NCBI RefSeq assembly: GCF_900102335.1
Contig: NZ_FNBM01000003.1
Location: 355,005-419,004, forward strand
Source: Phytopseudomonas seleniipraecipitans
GTDB taxonomy: Bacteria; Pseudomonadota; Gammaproteobacteria; Pseudomonadales; Pseudomonadaceae
Length of the DNA stretch: 64,000 nt
Direction of reading: 5' to 3'
Below are positions 21,976-32,213 of the stretch, piece after piece. Position numbers and translations under genes: made by a program. Within the stretch, counting starts at the first letter, position 1, and the number at the start of each line of letters is the position of its first letter. The notes under the pieces are model-generated. The model made no database searches, was not told the origin of the DNA, and saw only the letters and a list, made by a program, of their open reading frames with translations.

Positions 21976-22818
21976 ATGTCTCAGAAACGCCCCACTGTCA
22001 GCTTCGAGTTCTTCCCGACGAAGACCGATGCCGGACACGAAAAACTGCTGAATACCGCACGCGAGCTGGCCGGCTACAACCCGGACTTTTTCTCCTGCAC
22101 GTACGGCGCCGGTGGCTCCACCCGTGACCGCACCCTGAATACCGTGCTGCAGCTCGATGGCGAAGTGAAGGTGCCGACCGCACCGCACCTGTCCTGCGTC
22201 GGCGACAGCAAAGCCGAGCTGATCGAGCTGCTCAATCTGTACAAGAGCAACGGCATTACCCGCATCGTTGCCCTGCGCGGGGACCTGCCATCGGGCATGG
22301 GCATGTCCAGCGGCGAGCTGCGCCACGCCAATGACCTGGTCGAGCTGATCCGTCGGGAAACCGGTGATCATTTCCATATCGAGGTGGCCGCCTACCCGGA
22401 AATGCATCCGCAGGCACGCAACTTCGAAGACGATATCGCCAATTTCGTGCGCAAGGCCAAAGCCGGCGCCGACAGCGCGATTACCCAGTACTTCTTCAAT
22501 GCCGACTGCTATTTCTACTTCGTCGAGCGCATACGCAAGCTGGGGGTCGATATCCCGGTGATCCCGGGCATCATGCCGATCACCAACTACAGCAAGCTGG
22601 CGCGTTTCTCCGATGCCTGTGGTGCCGAGCTGCCGCGCTGGGTGCGCAAGCAGCTGGAAGCCTATGGTGACGATACCCAGAGCATCCAGCGCTTCGGTGA
22701 AGAGATGATCACCGGTCTGTGTGAGCGCCTGGTCGAAGGTGGCGCGCCCGGCCTGCACTTCTACACCCTCAATCAGGCAGCCCCCAGCCTGGCGGTGTGG
22801 AAAAACCTGCAAGGCTGA
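21976..22818 (+). CDS. metF: 5,10-Methylenetetrahydrofolate reductase
   Basis: FAD enzyme (280 residues) that reduces methylene-THF to methyl-THF, the methyl donor for methionine synthesis. Motifs: VSFEFFPTKT near the N-terminus, DFFSCTYGAGGSTRD, RIVALRGDLP, ITQYFFNADCYFYFVE and PVIPGIMPITNY. Start at 21976 with GAAGGA upstream; the longer frame to 21919 reads through the hairpin. It follows ahcY on the same transcript, so SAH level could raise both homocysteine release and its remethylation. Confidence 0.96.
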   Translation: MSQKRPTVSFEFFPTKTDAGHEKLLNTARELAGYNPDFFSCTYGAGGSTRDRTLNTVLQLDGEVKVPTAPHLSCVGDSKAELIELLNLYKSNGITRIVALRGDLPSGMGMSSGELRHANDLVELIRRETGDHFHIEVAAYPEMHPQARNFEDDIANFVRKAKAGADSAITQYFFNADCYFYFVERIRKLGVDIPVIPGIMPITNYSKLARFSDACGAELPRWVRKQLEAYGDDTQSIQRFGEEMITGLCERLVEGGAPGLHFYTLNQAAPSLAVWKNLQG

Positions 22819-22874
22819 ATGGCCAGCGCCCGCTCACCGCGCACCATGTTGCGACGGGGCGTAGCCAACGAAAC

Positions 22875-22920
22875 AAACAACAGGGCCGCGAAAGCCAGAA
22901 CTTTCGCGGCCCTGTTGTTT
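22875..22920 (+). terminator. Long perfect hairpin terminator after metF
   Basis: A 20-bp perfect stem (22875-22894 with 22901-22920) and 6-base loop, ending GTTGTTT. The A-rich 5' side would give a T-rich tail on the other strand as well. Nothing else is seen in 22819-23081. Confidence 0.88.
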
Positions 22921-23081
22921 CCTACCTCAGTATCCGTTGACCCAGAGCCCTGCGCTGGTCGACAGTACAGCGCTATTGCCCGGACGCCCCAACATGGGTC
23001 ACGACGACCGGGACTGAATTCTTCACCGCGCGATCAGCCAGGATCGGCTCGAGTTGTCGCGTTAAAACACGGGATGCCTGC

Positions 23082-24455
23082 ATGCTCACTCGCCAGAAAA
23101 TCAACGCCTCTGTCTCACCCAAAGGCAGCCTGGAAACCCTCTCCCAACGTGAGGTCCAGCAACTGCGTGAAACCGGTTCCGGCAGCGTCTACGCGCTGTT
23201 CCGCCAATGCGCCCTGGCGATTCTCAATACCGGCTCGCACAGTGATAACGCCAAGACCATTCTCGAGGCCTACCCGGACTTCGAAGTGAAGATTCACCAG
23301 CAGGACCGCGGCATCCGCCTGGAGCTGATCAACGCGCCAGCCGACGCCTTCGTCGATGGCGAGATGATCGCCAGCACCCGCGAGATGCTGTTCAGCGCGC
23401 TGCGCGACATTGTCTACACACAAAGCGAGCTGGAAAACAAACGCGTCGACGTGGACAGCTCCAGCGGCCTGACCGACTACGTGTTCCACCTGCTACGCAA
23501 TGCCCGCACCCTGCGTGCCGGCGCCGAACCGCGGATGGTGGTGTGCTGGGGCGGGCACTCGATCAGCACCGAAGAGTACAAATACACCAAGAAGGTCGGC
23601 CACGAGCTGGGTCTGCGCGCCCTGGACGTGTGCACCGGCTGTGGCCCAGGCGTGATGAAGGGCCCGATGAAGGGCGCGACCATCTCCCACGCCAAACAAC
23701 GCATCGTTGGCGCGCGCTATCTCGGCCTGACCGAGCCGGGCATCATCGCCGCCGAAGCGCCGAACCCGATCGTCAACGAGCTGGTGATCCTGCCGGACAT
23801 TGAAAAGCGCCTGGAAGCCTTTGTGCGCATCGGTCACGGCATCATCATCTTCCCGGGCGGTGCCGGTACCGCCGAAGAATTTCTCTACCTGCTCGGCATT
23901 CTGATGCACCCGGACAACGCCGAGCTGCCGTTCCCGCTCGTGCTCACCGGGCCGAAGAGCGCAGAGCCGTACCTGCAACAGCTGCACGATTTCATTGGCG
24001 CCACGCTGGGTACCGAGGCGCAGAACCGCTATGTGCTGATCCCCAACGATCCGGCCGAAGTGGCCCGCCACATGGCGGCCGGCATCAAGGCGGTCAAGCA
24101 GTTCCGCCGCGAGCGCACCGATGCCTTCCACTTCAACTGGCTGCTGAAGATCGACGAAAGCTTTCAGCGCCCGTTCGAACCGACCCACGAGGCCATGGCC
24201 AGCCTCAACCTGACCCGCAATCAGCCCGTGCATGAGCTCGCCGCCAACCTGCGTCGCGCCTTTTCCGGCATCGTCGCGGGCAACGTCAAGGCCCACGGCA
24301 TTCAGCTGATCGAGGAGCATGGCCCCTACGAGCTGCGTGGCGAAAAGACCATCATGCAACCGCTCGATCGCCTGCTGCAGGCCTTCGTCGAACAGCACCG
24401 CATGAAGCTCCCCGGCGGCAGCGCCTACGTGCCGTGCTACCGGGTCGTCAGCTGA
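23082..24455 (+). CDS. ppnN: Pyrimidine/purine nucleotide 5'-monophosphate nucleosidase PpnN (YgdH)
   Basis: LOG-family nucleosidase of 457 residues that hydrolyses nucleoside 5'-monophosphates to base and ribose-5-phosphate. E. coli PpnN is a (p)ppGpp-binding protein affecting persistence. Seen here: CWGGHSISTEEYKYT, CTGCGPGVMKGPMKGA, and the LOG signature FPGGAGTAEEFLYLLGIL with its PGGxGTxxE core. Flanking N- and C-terminal domains align end to end with YgdH (C-terminus HRMKLPGGSAYVPCY). The start is the ATG at 23082. Monocistronic between the metF terminator and a repeat-rich gap. Confidence 0.93.
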   Translation: MLTRQKINASVSPKGSLETLSQREVQQLRETGSGSVYALFRQCALAILNTGSHSDNAKTILEAYPDFEVKIHQQDRGIRLELINAPADAFVDGEMIASTREMLFSALRDIVYTQSELENKRVDVDSSSGLTDYVFHLLRNARTLRAGAEPRMVVCWGGHSISTEEYKYTKKVGHELGLRALDVCTGCGPGVMKGPMKGATISHAKQRIVGARYLGLTEPGIIAAEAPNPIVNELVILPDIEKRLEAFVRIGHGIIIFPGGAGTAEEFLYLLGILMHPDNAELPFPLVLTGPKSAEPYLQQLHDFIGATLGTEAQNRYVLIPNDPAEVARHMAAGIKAVKQFRRERTDAFHFNWLLKIDESFQRPFEPTHEAMASLNLTRNQPVHELAANLRRAFSGIVAGNVKAHGIQLIEEHGPYELRGEKTIMQPLDRLLQAFVEQHRMKLPGGSAYVPCYRVVS

Positions 24456-24474
24456 TGTCACCACTTAGCCTTCG

Positions 24475-24502
24475 CCTGGGTTGAGCGTAGCGATACCCAG
24501 GT
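24475..24502. repeat. REP-like palindrome downstream of ppnN
   Basis: CCTGGGT (24475-24481) and ACCCAGG (24496-24502) around TGAGCGTAGCGAT, similar to dispersed palindromes found between pseudomonad genes. It could act as the 3' end of the ppnN mRNA. Confidence 0.5.
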
Positions 24503-24531
24503 CGGGCGCGCCACCGCGCCACCGCGCCTAC

Positions 24532-24556
24532 GCACCAGCACCAGCACCAGCACCAG
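24532..24556. repeat. Short tandem repeat (CACCAG)n
   Basis: About four perfect CACCAG units, following a shorter CGCGCCAC repeat, in the gap before the siderophore-interacting gene. There is no coding frame across it that looks real. Confidence 0.7.
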
Positions 24557-24638
24557 GTCTTAGCGCCGCCTTAAGCCTGCCGGAACACGGAGAGTGCAAG
24601 CCCGCCGGCGGCTCACACTGGCAGACGCCAGCACTAAG

Positions 24639-24653
24639 TGATAATAATTCTCA
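24639..24653 (+). promoter_or_regulatory. Fur box
   Basis: TGATAAT-A-ATTCTCA matches the 7-1-7 Fur consensus (TGATAATnATTATCA) at all but one symmetric position. It lies 41 bases before the siderophore-interacting gene, so iron repression is predicted. Confidence 0.85.
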
Positions 24654-24693
24654 CATCAACGACGCCTTACTGCCGTCGCAACAGGAGAGTTCA

Positions 24694-25440
24694 ATGGCAC
24701 GCCCTGCCCCGCGCAACCTGCAGGTCATTTCATCCACGCCGATCACCCCGCACATGCTGCGCATTACCCTCGGCGGTGCCGAGATCGACAGTTTCCCTGC
24801 CGACCAGGAAAGCGCCTACATCAAACTGGTCTTCACCGCCCCGGGCAGCGACACGACACTAATGCGCACCTACACCGTGCGCCATCAGCGGCCCGACCAA
24901 CTCGACGTCGACTTCGTGCTGCACGAGGATGCCGGCCCGGCGTCCCAGTGGGCCAAGGCTGCCAAACCCGGCGACAGCATTGTCGTAGGCGGCCCGGGCC
25001 CCAAGAAGCTGGTAGATAACGCGGCCGACTGGTTTCTGATCGTCGGTGACATGACCGCGCTGCCGGCCATCAGCGTCAACCTCGAACAACTGCCGGCTGA
25101 TGCCCGCGGTCACGCCGTGATCGAAATCATCGACGAGCGTGACATCCAGTCGCTGCGCCACCCGGACGGAATCCGCCTGCATTGGTTGGTCAACCCGCAC
25201 CCTGGCGAAGACAGCCAGCTGCTGGTCAATCAGGTGCGCCAGCTTGAGTGGTTGCCAGGTCAGCCGAGCATCTGGGCGGCCTGCGAGTTCAGCAGCATGC
25301 GCGCGCTGCGCAAGCATTTCAGAGAGGAGCGTCAGGTCGACCGCCGCAGCCTGTACATTTCCAGCTACTGGAAGCTTGGCAACAGCGAAGACCAGCACAA
25401 GCTCGCCAAGCGCGAGGATGCCGATGCCGCGGGCGATTGA
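24694..25440 (+). CDS. Siderophore-interacting protein (FAD ferric-siderophore reductase)
   Basis: Cytosolic flavin reductase of the SIP/ViuB/YqjH family, 248 residues. It releases iron from imported ferric siderophores by reduction to Fe(II). The N-terminal FAD domain shows MRTYTVRH (R-x-Y-[TS] flavin motif) and [11 protein letters not shown]. The NAD(P)H-side domain shows [18 protein letters not shown] and [17 protein letters not shown], ending [12 protein letters not shown]. Start at 24694, with AGGAGAG 6 bases upstream, downstream of a strong Fur box. No siderophore biosynthesis or receptor gene is adjacent, so it may serve xenosiderophores or a distant locus. Confidence 0.9.
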   Translation: MARPAPRNLQVISSTPITPHMLRITLGGAEIDSFPADQESAYIKLVFTAPGSDTTLMRTYTVRHQRPDQLDVDFVLHEDAGPASQWAKAAKPGDSIVVGGPGPKKLVDNAADWFLIVGDMTALPAISVNLEQLPADARGHAVIEIIDERDIQSLRHPDGIRLHWLVNPHPGEDSQLLVNQVRQLEWLPGQPSIWAACEFSSMRALRKHFREERQVDRRSLYISSYWKLGNSEDQHKLAKREDADAAGD

Positions 25441-25495
25441 TCATCGTGACGCGGGCCACAACGCCTGTAGCGTGCACAGGCCGGTCGGCGGCAAG

Positions 25496-25526
25496 TTGTG
25501 CCGATCGTCCGCAATCCTGTTACACT
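25496..25526 (+). promoter_or_regulatory. Possible promoter of rhlE
   Basis: TTGTGC (25496-25501) and TACACT (25521-25526), spaced 19 bases, which is long. It would give a leader of about 130 bases before the helicase. Confidence 0.35.
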
Positions 25527-25663
25527 CGGGCCTTCCCGCCAGGCTTGCGCCCGGATGCTGACCCCCAGAGGCCAGCAGTACCGGACGGGATTGCGCGCCC
25601 CACGTGCGATTCAAGCCAGGCACTACACCTATAGGGCCACGCCCTCACCAGACAGGATTGCAC

Positions 25664-27508
<1,845 letters not shown>

Positions 27509-27521
27509 GTAATGGCTGATT

Positions 27522-27551
27522 GAAAACGCCGGCCCCTGTGCCGGCGTTTTC
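27522..27551 (+). terminator. Rho-independent terminator of rhlE
   Basis: Perfect 12-bp stem GAAAACGCCGGC (27522-27533)/GCCGGCGTTTTC (27540-27551) with a 6-base loop, 13 bases after the stop. Confidence 0.9.
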
Positions 27552-27604
27552 ATATGTGCGCCCTGCCGCCGATGCATATGTTCGAGCGCGTGGCGAATCA
27601 CGGG

Positions 27605-27637
27605 CAAAAAAACGCCGACCCTTGGGTCGGCGTTTTT
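27605..27637 (-). terminator. Terminator of yceI (bidirectional)
   Basis: Stem AAAAACGCCGACC (27608-27620)/GGTCGGCGTTTTT (27625-27637) with loop CTTG; an A-run on one side and a T-run on the other let it work on both strands. It lies 17 bases past the yceI stop. Confidence 0.9.
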
Positions 27638-27653
27638 CATGCTGCGCTCAGGC

Positions 27654-28232
27654 TTACTTGCGTACGCCTTCCACGGAGATGATCAGCTCGACTTCCTGCG
27701 AAGCCGGGCCCAGATCCTTCTCGATGTTGAAGTCTTTCAGCTTCAGCGTGGTGCTGCCCTCGAAACCGGCGCGGTAGCCACCCCACGGATCGTTGCCCTG
27801 GCCAATGAACTTGGCAGCAATCACCACCGGCTTGGTAACGCCGTTGAGGGTTAGGTTGCCGGTAATGTCTGCAGCGTCCTTGCCAGTCGACTTGACGGCC
27901 GTGGACTCGAAGGTGGCGGTGGGGTTCTTGCTGACATTGAGGAAATCGGCGCTGCGGATGTGCTTGTCGCGCTCCGCATGGTTGGTGTCGACGCTTTCGG
28001 TCTTCAAGGTCACGTTGACTTTACTGGCTTCCGGGTTCTTCTCATCGAAGCTGAAGCTGCCGTCGAAATCCTTGAACGTGCCGTACAACCAGCTGTAGCC
28101 CAGGTGGCTGATCTTGAAATTGACGAAGGCGTGCTGGCCTTGTTTGTCGATGGCGTAATCAGCAGCCATTACCTGGCCGGCGCTCAACAGCGCGGTGCCC
28201 AGTGCCAGTGCAGCGAAAGTCTTCTTCAACAT
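27654..28232 (-). CDS. YceI-family periplasmic lipocalin-like protein
   Basis: Secreted beta-barrel protein of 192 residues with a signal peptide (cleavage at VMA-ADY). The YceI fold binds isoprenoid lipids such as quinone-like molecules. Motifs: [45 protein letters not shown] and the family ending [13 protein letters not shown]. The start at 28232 has AAGGAG; a frame from 28268 adds 12 residues. Resembles P. aeruginosa PA0423, reported as the secreted protein PasP. It follows a cytochrome b561 gene by 60 bases, and this pairing recurs in many bacteria, suggesting a shared role with membrane quinones. Confidence 0.9.
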   Translation of the reverse strand: MLKKTFAALALGTALLSAGQVMAADYAIDKQGQHAFVNFKISHLGYSWLYGTFKDFDGSFSFDEKNPEASKVNVTLKTESVDTNHAERDKHIRSADFLNVSKNPTATFESTAVKSTGKDAADITGNLTLNGVTKPVVIAAKFIGQGNDPWGGYRAGFEGSTTLKLKDFNIEKDLGPASQEVELIISVEGVRK

Positions 28233-28292
28233 GAGAACTCCTTGTGTATCGAATGGACGACGCCGCAAGACAGCGCCGAATCAGCTGGAAGA

Positions 28293-28838
28293 TCAGCGCC
28301 CGAAGATACGCAACAGCGTGCGATCACGGTCGATGAAATGATGCTTGAGTGCGGCCAGGCCATGCAGCACAGCAAAAATCACGATAGCCCAGGCCAGGTA
28401 TTCGTGGATCAAACCGGCAACATCACCCTGATTAGGAATGCTGGTCACGCTCGCCGGTACTTCGAACAAACCGAATACGCTGATGCCGCGACCATCGGCC
28501 GTGGAGATAAGGTAACCGGAGGTCATCAGCACGAACAGGCCGAGGTACAGGAAGCTGTGGCCCAGCTTGCTGGCGATGCGGGTCAGGCGGCCATGCTCGC
28601 TAAGCGCCGGAGGCGGCGGGCTGATCCAGCGCCACAGCAAGCGGGCAGCCATGACCATGAACAGAAGGATGCCGATGCTCTTGTGGATGTTCGGCGCGGT
28701 CTGGTACCAGCCGCTGTAATAACTCAGCCCGACCATCCAGAAGCCGAGCGCGAACAGACCGAATACCGCAATTGCCACCAGCCAGTGCAGGGAAACACTG
28801 ACAAGACCGTAACGAACCGCCGAATTACGCCACTGCAT
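28293..28838 (-). CDS. Cytochrome b561 (CybB-type)
   Basis: Di-heme b-type inner-membrane cytochrome, 181 residues with four helices. Putative heme-ligand His residues appear in SVSLHWLVAI, APNIHKSIGIL, LIHEYLAWAI and VLHGLAALKHH. E. coli CybB is a superoxide:ubiquinone oxidoreductase; electron transfer between quinone and a periplasmic partner is likely here. First gene of the leftward cybB-yceI pair and divergent from bioA across a gap with nested inverted repeats. Confidence 0.88.
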   Translation of the reverse strand: MQWRNSAVRYGLVSVSLHWLVAIAVFGLFALGFWMVGLSYYSGWYQTAPNIHKSIGILLFMVMAARLLWRWISPPPPALSEHGRLTRIASKLGHSFLYLGLFVLMTSGYLISTADGRGISVFGLFEVPASVTSIPNQGDVAGLIHEYLAWAIVIFAVLHGLAALKHHFIDRDRTLLRIFGR

Positions 28839-28882
28839 GGCCTGATCTCAGAAAAGTGATGGGCAGAGATTAGCAACAAACC

Positions 28883-28923
28883 TATCGAGTAATAGCAGAA
28901 ATTACTGCTTTGAAATATCGATA
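28883..28923. promoter_or_regulatory. Nested inverted repeats in the cybB/bioA divergent region
   Basis: AGTAAT (28888-28893) and ATTACT (28901-28906) form one inverted repeat, and AGCAG/CTGCT an alternative one. TATCGA (28883) and TATCGATA (28916) flank them. AT-rich against the background, so an operator is plausible; the binding protein is unknown. Confidence 0.4.
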
Positions 28924-29066
28924 AAGGCGATGCTTGGCTTATCAAACATGCCTTGTAGGGCGATGAGCAACCTAAGCGCTGAGGCAAAGGCATCCCAGAT
29001 GGGGCAGGACCCACCTTCTGGTGCATCTGATAGGCTTGCCCGCTGTTGATTTGGGAGAGCGCGTCG

Positions 29067-30470
29067 ATGAACAACCACCACTGGATGCAGCGTGACCTGG
29101 ATGTGCTCTGGCACCCCTGCACGCAGATGAAGGATCACGAACGGCTACCCCTGATCCCGATCCGCCGCGGTGAAGGCGTGTGGCTGGAAGACTTCGAGGG
29201 CAAGCGCTACCTCGATGCCGTGAGTTCCTGGTGGGTCAATGTATTCGGCCATGCCAACCCGCGTATTGGCGAGCGCATCAAGGCGCAGATCGACACCCTC
29301 GAGCATGTGATGCTGGCCGGCTTCAGCCATCAGCCGGTGGTCGAGCTGTCCGAGCGCCTGGTGCGCATTACTCCCGAAGGGCTGAATCGGGTGTTCTACG
29401 CCGACAACGGCTCTTCGGGTATCGAAGTGGCGCTGAAGATGAGCTTTCACTACTGGCTCAACAGCGGCAAACCGGCCAAGAAGCGCTTCATCACCCTGAC
29501 CAACAGCTACCACGGTGAAACCGTGGCGGCGATGTCGGTGGGCGATGTGGCGCTGTTCACCGACACCTACAAGGCGCTGCTGCTCGACACCCTCAAGGTG
29601 CCCAGCCCGGACTGCTACCTGCGCCCGGACGGCGTGAGCTGGGAAGACCATTCGCGGACGATGTTCGCGGCGATGGAGCAAACCCTGGCCGAGCATCACC
29701 ACGAAGTCGCTGCCGTGATCGTCGAGCCGTTGATCCAGGGTGCAGGCGGCATGCGCATGTATCACCCGATCTATCTGACGCTACTTCGCGAGGCCTGTGA
29801 TCGCTACGGCGTGCACTTGATCCATGACGAGATTGCCGTCGGCTTCGGCCGCACCGGCACAATGTTCGCCTGTGAGCAGGCCGGCATCACCCCGGACTTT
29901 CTGGTGCTCTCCAAGGCGCTCACCGGCGGTTACCTGCCGATGGCAGCAGTGTTGACCACCGATGATGTCTACAGCGCCTTCTATGACGACTACGCGACCT
30001 TGCGGGCCTTCCTGCATTCGCACACCTACACCGGTAACCCGCTGGCGTGCGCGGCGGCGCTGGCGACGCTGGATATCTTCGAAGAGGATGGGGTGATCGA
30101 GGCCAACAAGGCGCTGGCCAAGCGTATGGCCAGCGCCACCGCACACCTGGTCGATCATCCGCACGTGGCCGAGGTGCGCCAAACCGGCATGGCGCTGGCC
30201 ATCGAAATGGTGCAGGACAAGGCGGGCAAGGTCGCCTACCCGTGGCAGGAGCGACGCGGCCTGCAGGTGTACCAGCACGCCCTGACACGCGGCGCACTGC
30301 TGCGCCCGCTGGGCAGCGTGGTGTATTTCCTGCCACCGTACGTGATCACCGAAGAGCAGATCGACTTCCTCGCCGACGTCGCCAGCGAAGGTATCGATCT
30401 GGCAACCCGCACCTCGGTCAGCGTGGCAGTTGGCGACAGCCGCTACCCCGGCTTTCGCGACCCGGGCTGA
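29067..30470 (+). CDS. bioA: Adenosylmethionine-8-amino-7-oxononanoate aminotransferase
   Basis: PLP enzyme of biotin synthesis, 467 residues, that converts KAPA to DAPA using SAM as amino donor. Motifs: WHPCTQMKDHE at the N-terminus, DAVSSWWVNVFGHANP, ADNGSSGIEVALKMSFHYW, YHGETVAAMSVG, LIHDEIAVGFGRTGTMFACE and the PLP lysine in LSKALTGGYLPMA. Start at 29067, with GGGAG about 9 bases upstream; the frame from 29046 adds 7 residues. The rest of the bio operon is not here. This is an isolated bioA upstream of rsmE, as in P. aeruginosa, but with an inserted oprD. Confidence 0.96.
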   Translation: MNNHHWMQRDLDVLWHPCTQMKDHERLPLIPIRRGEGVWLEDFEGKRYLDAVSSWWVNVFGHANPRIGERIKAQIDTLEHVMLAGFSHQPVVELSERLVRITPEGLNRVFYADNGSSGIEVALKMSFHYWLNSGKPAKKRFITLTNSYHGETVAAMSVGDVALFTDTYKALLLDTLKVPSPDCYLRPDGVSWEDHSRTMFAAMEQTLAEHHHEVAAVIVEPLIQGAGGMRMYHPIYLTLLREACDRYGVHLIHDEIAVGFGRTGTMFACEQAGITPDFLVLSKALTGGYLPMAAVLTTDDVYSAFYDDYATLRAFLHSHTYTGNPLACAAALATLDIFEEDGVIEANKALAKRMASATAHLVDHPHVAEVRQTGMALAIEMVQDKAGKVAYPWQERRGLQVYQHALTRGALLRPLGSVVYFLPPYVITEEQIDFLADVASEGIDLATRTSVSVAVGDSRYPGFRDPG

Positions 30471-30474
30471 CCGA

Positions 30475-30505
30475 GCTGGCAGGCAGGCTTGCCCCGCCTG
30501 CCAGC
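30475..30505. terminator. Hairpin between convergent bioA and oprD
   Basis: Perfect 10-bp stem GCTGGCAGGC (30475-30484)/GCCTGCCAGC (30496-30505). No T-run, so termination strength is uncertain. Confidence 0.5.
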
Positions 30506-30514
30506 ACGCAAGCG

Positions 30515-31825
30515 TCAGAGCACGCTAAGCGGGTATTCGACGATGAAGCGCACCTGGTCGGAGTCGACATCCGAGGTGCCGGAAATGCGGTGCGTCGCCT
30601 GACGCAGGCGGAATTTCAGATCCTTGGCTGCGCCGCTCTGCACCACGTACTGCACGTTCACGTCGCGCTCCCAGTGCTTTTCGCTGTCCGCATAGTCACC
30701 TGCATAGGCGCTGGTGGCGTCCATCTTGTTGCCATCGACGTTGTCACCACGGATGTAGGACACGTAAAACGACAGCCCCGGTACGCCGTAGCTGGCCAGG
30801 TCCATGGCGTATGTAGCGCGCCAGGAGCGCTCGCCCGGCCCGTTGAAGTCCACCAGTTGCGACGAGTTGGCCAGGTAGATGGAATCCTGAAAACCTCCGC
30901 CGCCCAGGGTCAGGTAATCGAACGGCTGATCGCCATGCACCCGCTGATGGGCGACGGTGAAGGTGTGTGCGCCCACCGAGTAGGCAGTGGCCAGCGACCA
31001 GGCAGTGACATCAATGTCACCAGCCAGCGACTTGCCGTTATCCCGGGTGTGGTAGATGTTGAAATCGAAATTCAGCGCCTGCTCGTCGCTGAGCGGCAGG
31101 TTGTAGATGGCATTGCCGTAGTACTGACGCCACAGGTCCTCGTAACGCGAGGCGTAGGCGCTGAGACTCAGGGCGTCGCTGGCCACCCAATTGGCCCCCA
31201 GGTAATCGACATTACCGCCTTCGACACCCGCGTAACCGGCATAGAATCCGTCACGATTGCCGGCCTGGTTGAAGTCTTTGGAGGAGGTGAAATGACCCGC
31301 GTCGATCAACAGCCCATCGACCTCGGCACTGGTCAGCTGGAAGCCGGTGGCGGTAGCGGGCACCAGGCGGGCGTCAGCCACTGCGATGACCGGGTTGTAG
31401 GGGCGCAGTTGGCCATACTTGAGCTCCGAGTTGGAGAGACGCATCTTCACGGCGCCGCCCAGTGAGCCGAACTCGTCCTCGGCGCGCTCGGTAGACGAGT
31501 CCACCGGTAGCAGACCGGAGCCCGAACGCCCGCGGCCACTGTCCAGCTTGATACCCATGTAGCCATTGAGGTCGACACCAAAACCGACGGTGCCCTGGGT
31601 GTAACCCGAGCTGTAGTTGAGGTGAAAACCCTGACCCCATTCGCGATTGTCCTGGGCACCGGGCGCATGACCGTCCATGTGCCAGTAGACGTTGCGTGCC
31701 AGGAGATCCAGCGTGCTGTCTTCGATAAATCCGTTGGACTCGGCCTGCCCCGCCTGAGCGGTGGTAATGGCTAGAACACTGGCGCTGAGCGCCATCAACG
31801 AGAGTCCGCTACGTTGCACTTTCAT
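30515..31825 (-). CDS. OprD-family substrate-specific outer-membrane porin
   Basis: Monomeric 18-strand outer-membrane channel, 436 residues with signal peptide (cleavage near AQA-GQAE). The family start GFIEDSTLDLLARNVYW and the repeated beta-strand pattern are clear, and the C-terminus ends with a hydrophobic strand, as required for barrel assembly. OprD/Opd channels take up amino acids or carboxylates; the substrate here cannot be told. The start codon is preceded by GGGAATAAGA, which carries an Hfq/Crc-type A-rich motif. Not at this position in P. aeruginosa, so probably an accessory insertion between bioA and rsmE. Confidence 0.9.
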   Translation of the reverse strand: MKVQRSGLSLMALSASVLAITTAQAGQAESNGFIEDSTLDLLARNVYWHMDGHAPGAQDNREWGQGFHLNYSSGYTQGTVGFGVDLNGYMGIKLDSGRGRSGSGLLPVDSSTERAEDEFGSLGGAVKMRLSNSELKYGQLRPYNPVIAVADARLVPATATGFQLTSAEVDGLLIDAGHFTSSKDFNQAGNRDGFYAGYAGVEGGNVDYLGANWVASDALSLSAYASRYEDLWRQYYGNAIYNLPLSDEQALNFDFNIYHTRDNGKSLAGDIDVTAWSLATAYSVGAHTFTVAHQRVHGDQPFDYLTLGGGGFQDSIYLANSSQLVDFNGPGERSWRATYAMDLASYGVPGLSFYVSYIRGDNVDGNKMDATSAYAGDYADSEKHWERDVNVQYVVQSGAAKDLKFRLRQATHRISGTSDVDSDQVRFIVEYPLSVL

Positions 31826-31832
31826 TCTTATT
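31825..31832 (-). promoter_or_regulatory. Hfq/Crc-type catabolite motif at the porin start
   Basis: On the minus strand AATAAGAA fits AANAANAA and overlaps the start codon and Shine-Dalgarno region of the porin gene, the usual place for Hfq-Crc repression in pseudomonads. Confidence 0.5.
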
Positions 31833-32213
31833 CCCTATGCGTGGAATGTGTCGGCGCAATACTGTCGCCATTGGAACGGGGCCGGCTGCAGCGCCCACGA
31901 CACTGCACGGCAACAGGTCTCCCCAGCCTGACGTGCGCATGTGTGAGCCACCCACCCCTTAATCAGCCCTGCCGTGTTGAAGCCCCCCGGGAATGCAGCC
32001 CGGGAGCAGAGCCGTTCTTTTTTTACCCTATGGCCTATTGCCGGCTCGCCGCAACCCTTCAACCGCCCCGCCACGCTCCTTTTCAAGGCACATCAAGCGC
32101 TTCTACCGCCCTCACCATGGGGCCTGCGGCACACTGGCCGGCGGCTTGCACCCTGCAGAAAAAAACCTATGCGGTTATGCTTGCCCACCCTCAGCTCATA
32201 TCAATGATCGCCC
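31833..32213. other. Intergenic region between oprD and rsmE
   Basis: About 380 bases. I see no convincing gene: the short frames here are Pro/Arg-rich and lack ribosome binding sites. It contains a CCCGGG-N7-CCCGGG hairpin (31986-32004) followed at some distance by a T-run near 32020, and must hold the divergent promoters of both neighbours, which I could not place with confidence. Confidence 0.6.

Noticed and set aside
24532..24560. CACCAG repeats as a CRISPR array
   Set aside because: Units are six bases with no spacers and no cas genes nearby.
31974..32207. 77-codon frame in the oprD-rsmE gap
   Set aside because: Pro/Arg-rich, no ribosome binding site, ends just before rsmE; probably noncoding.
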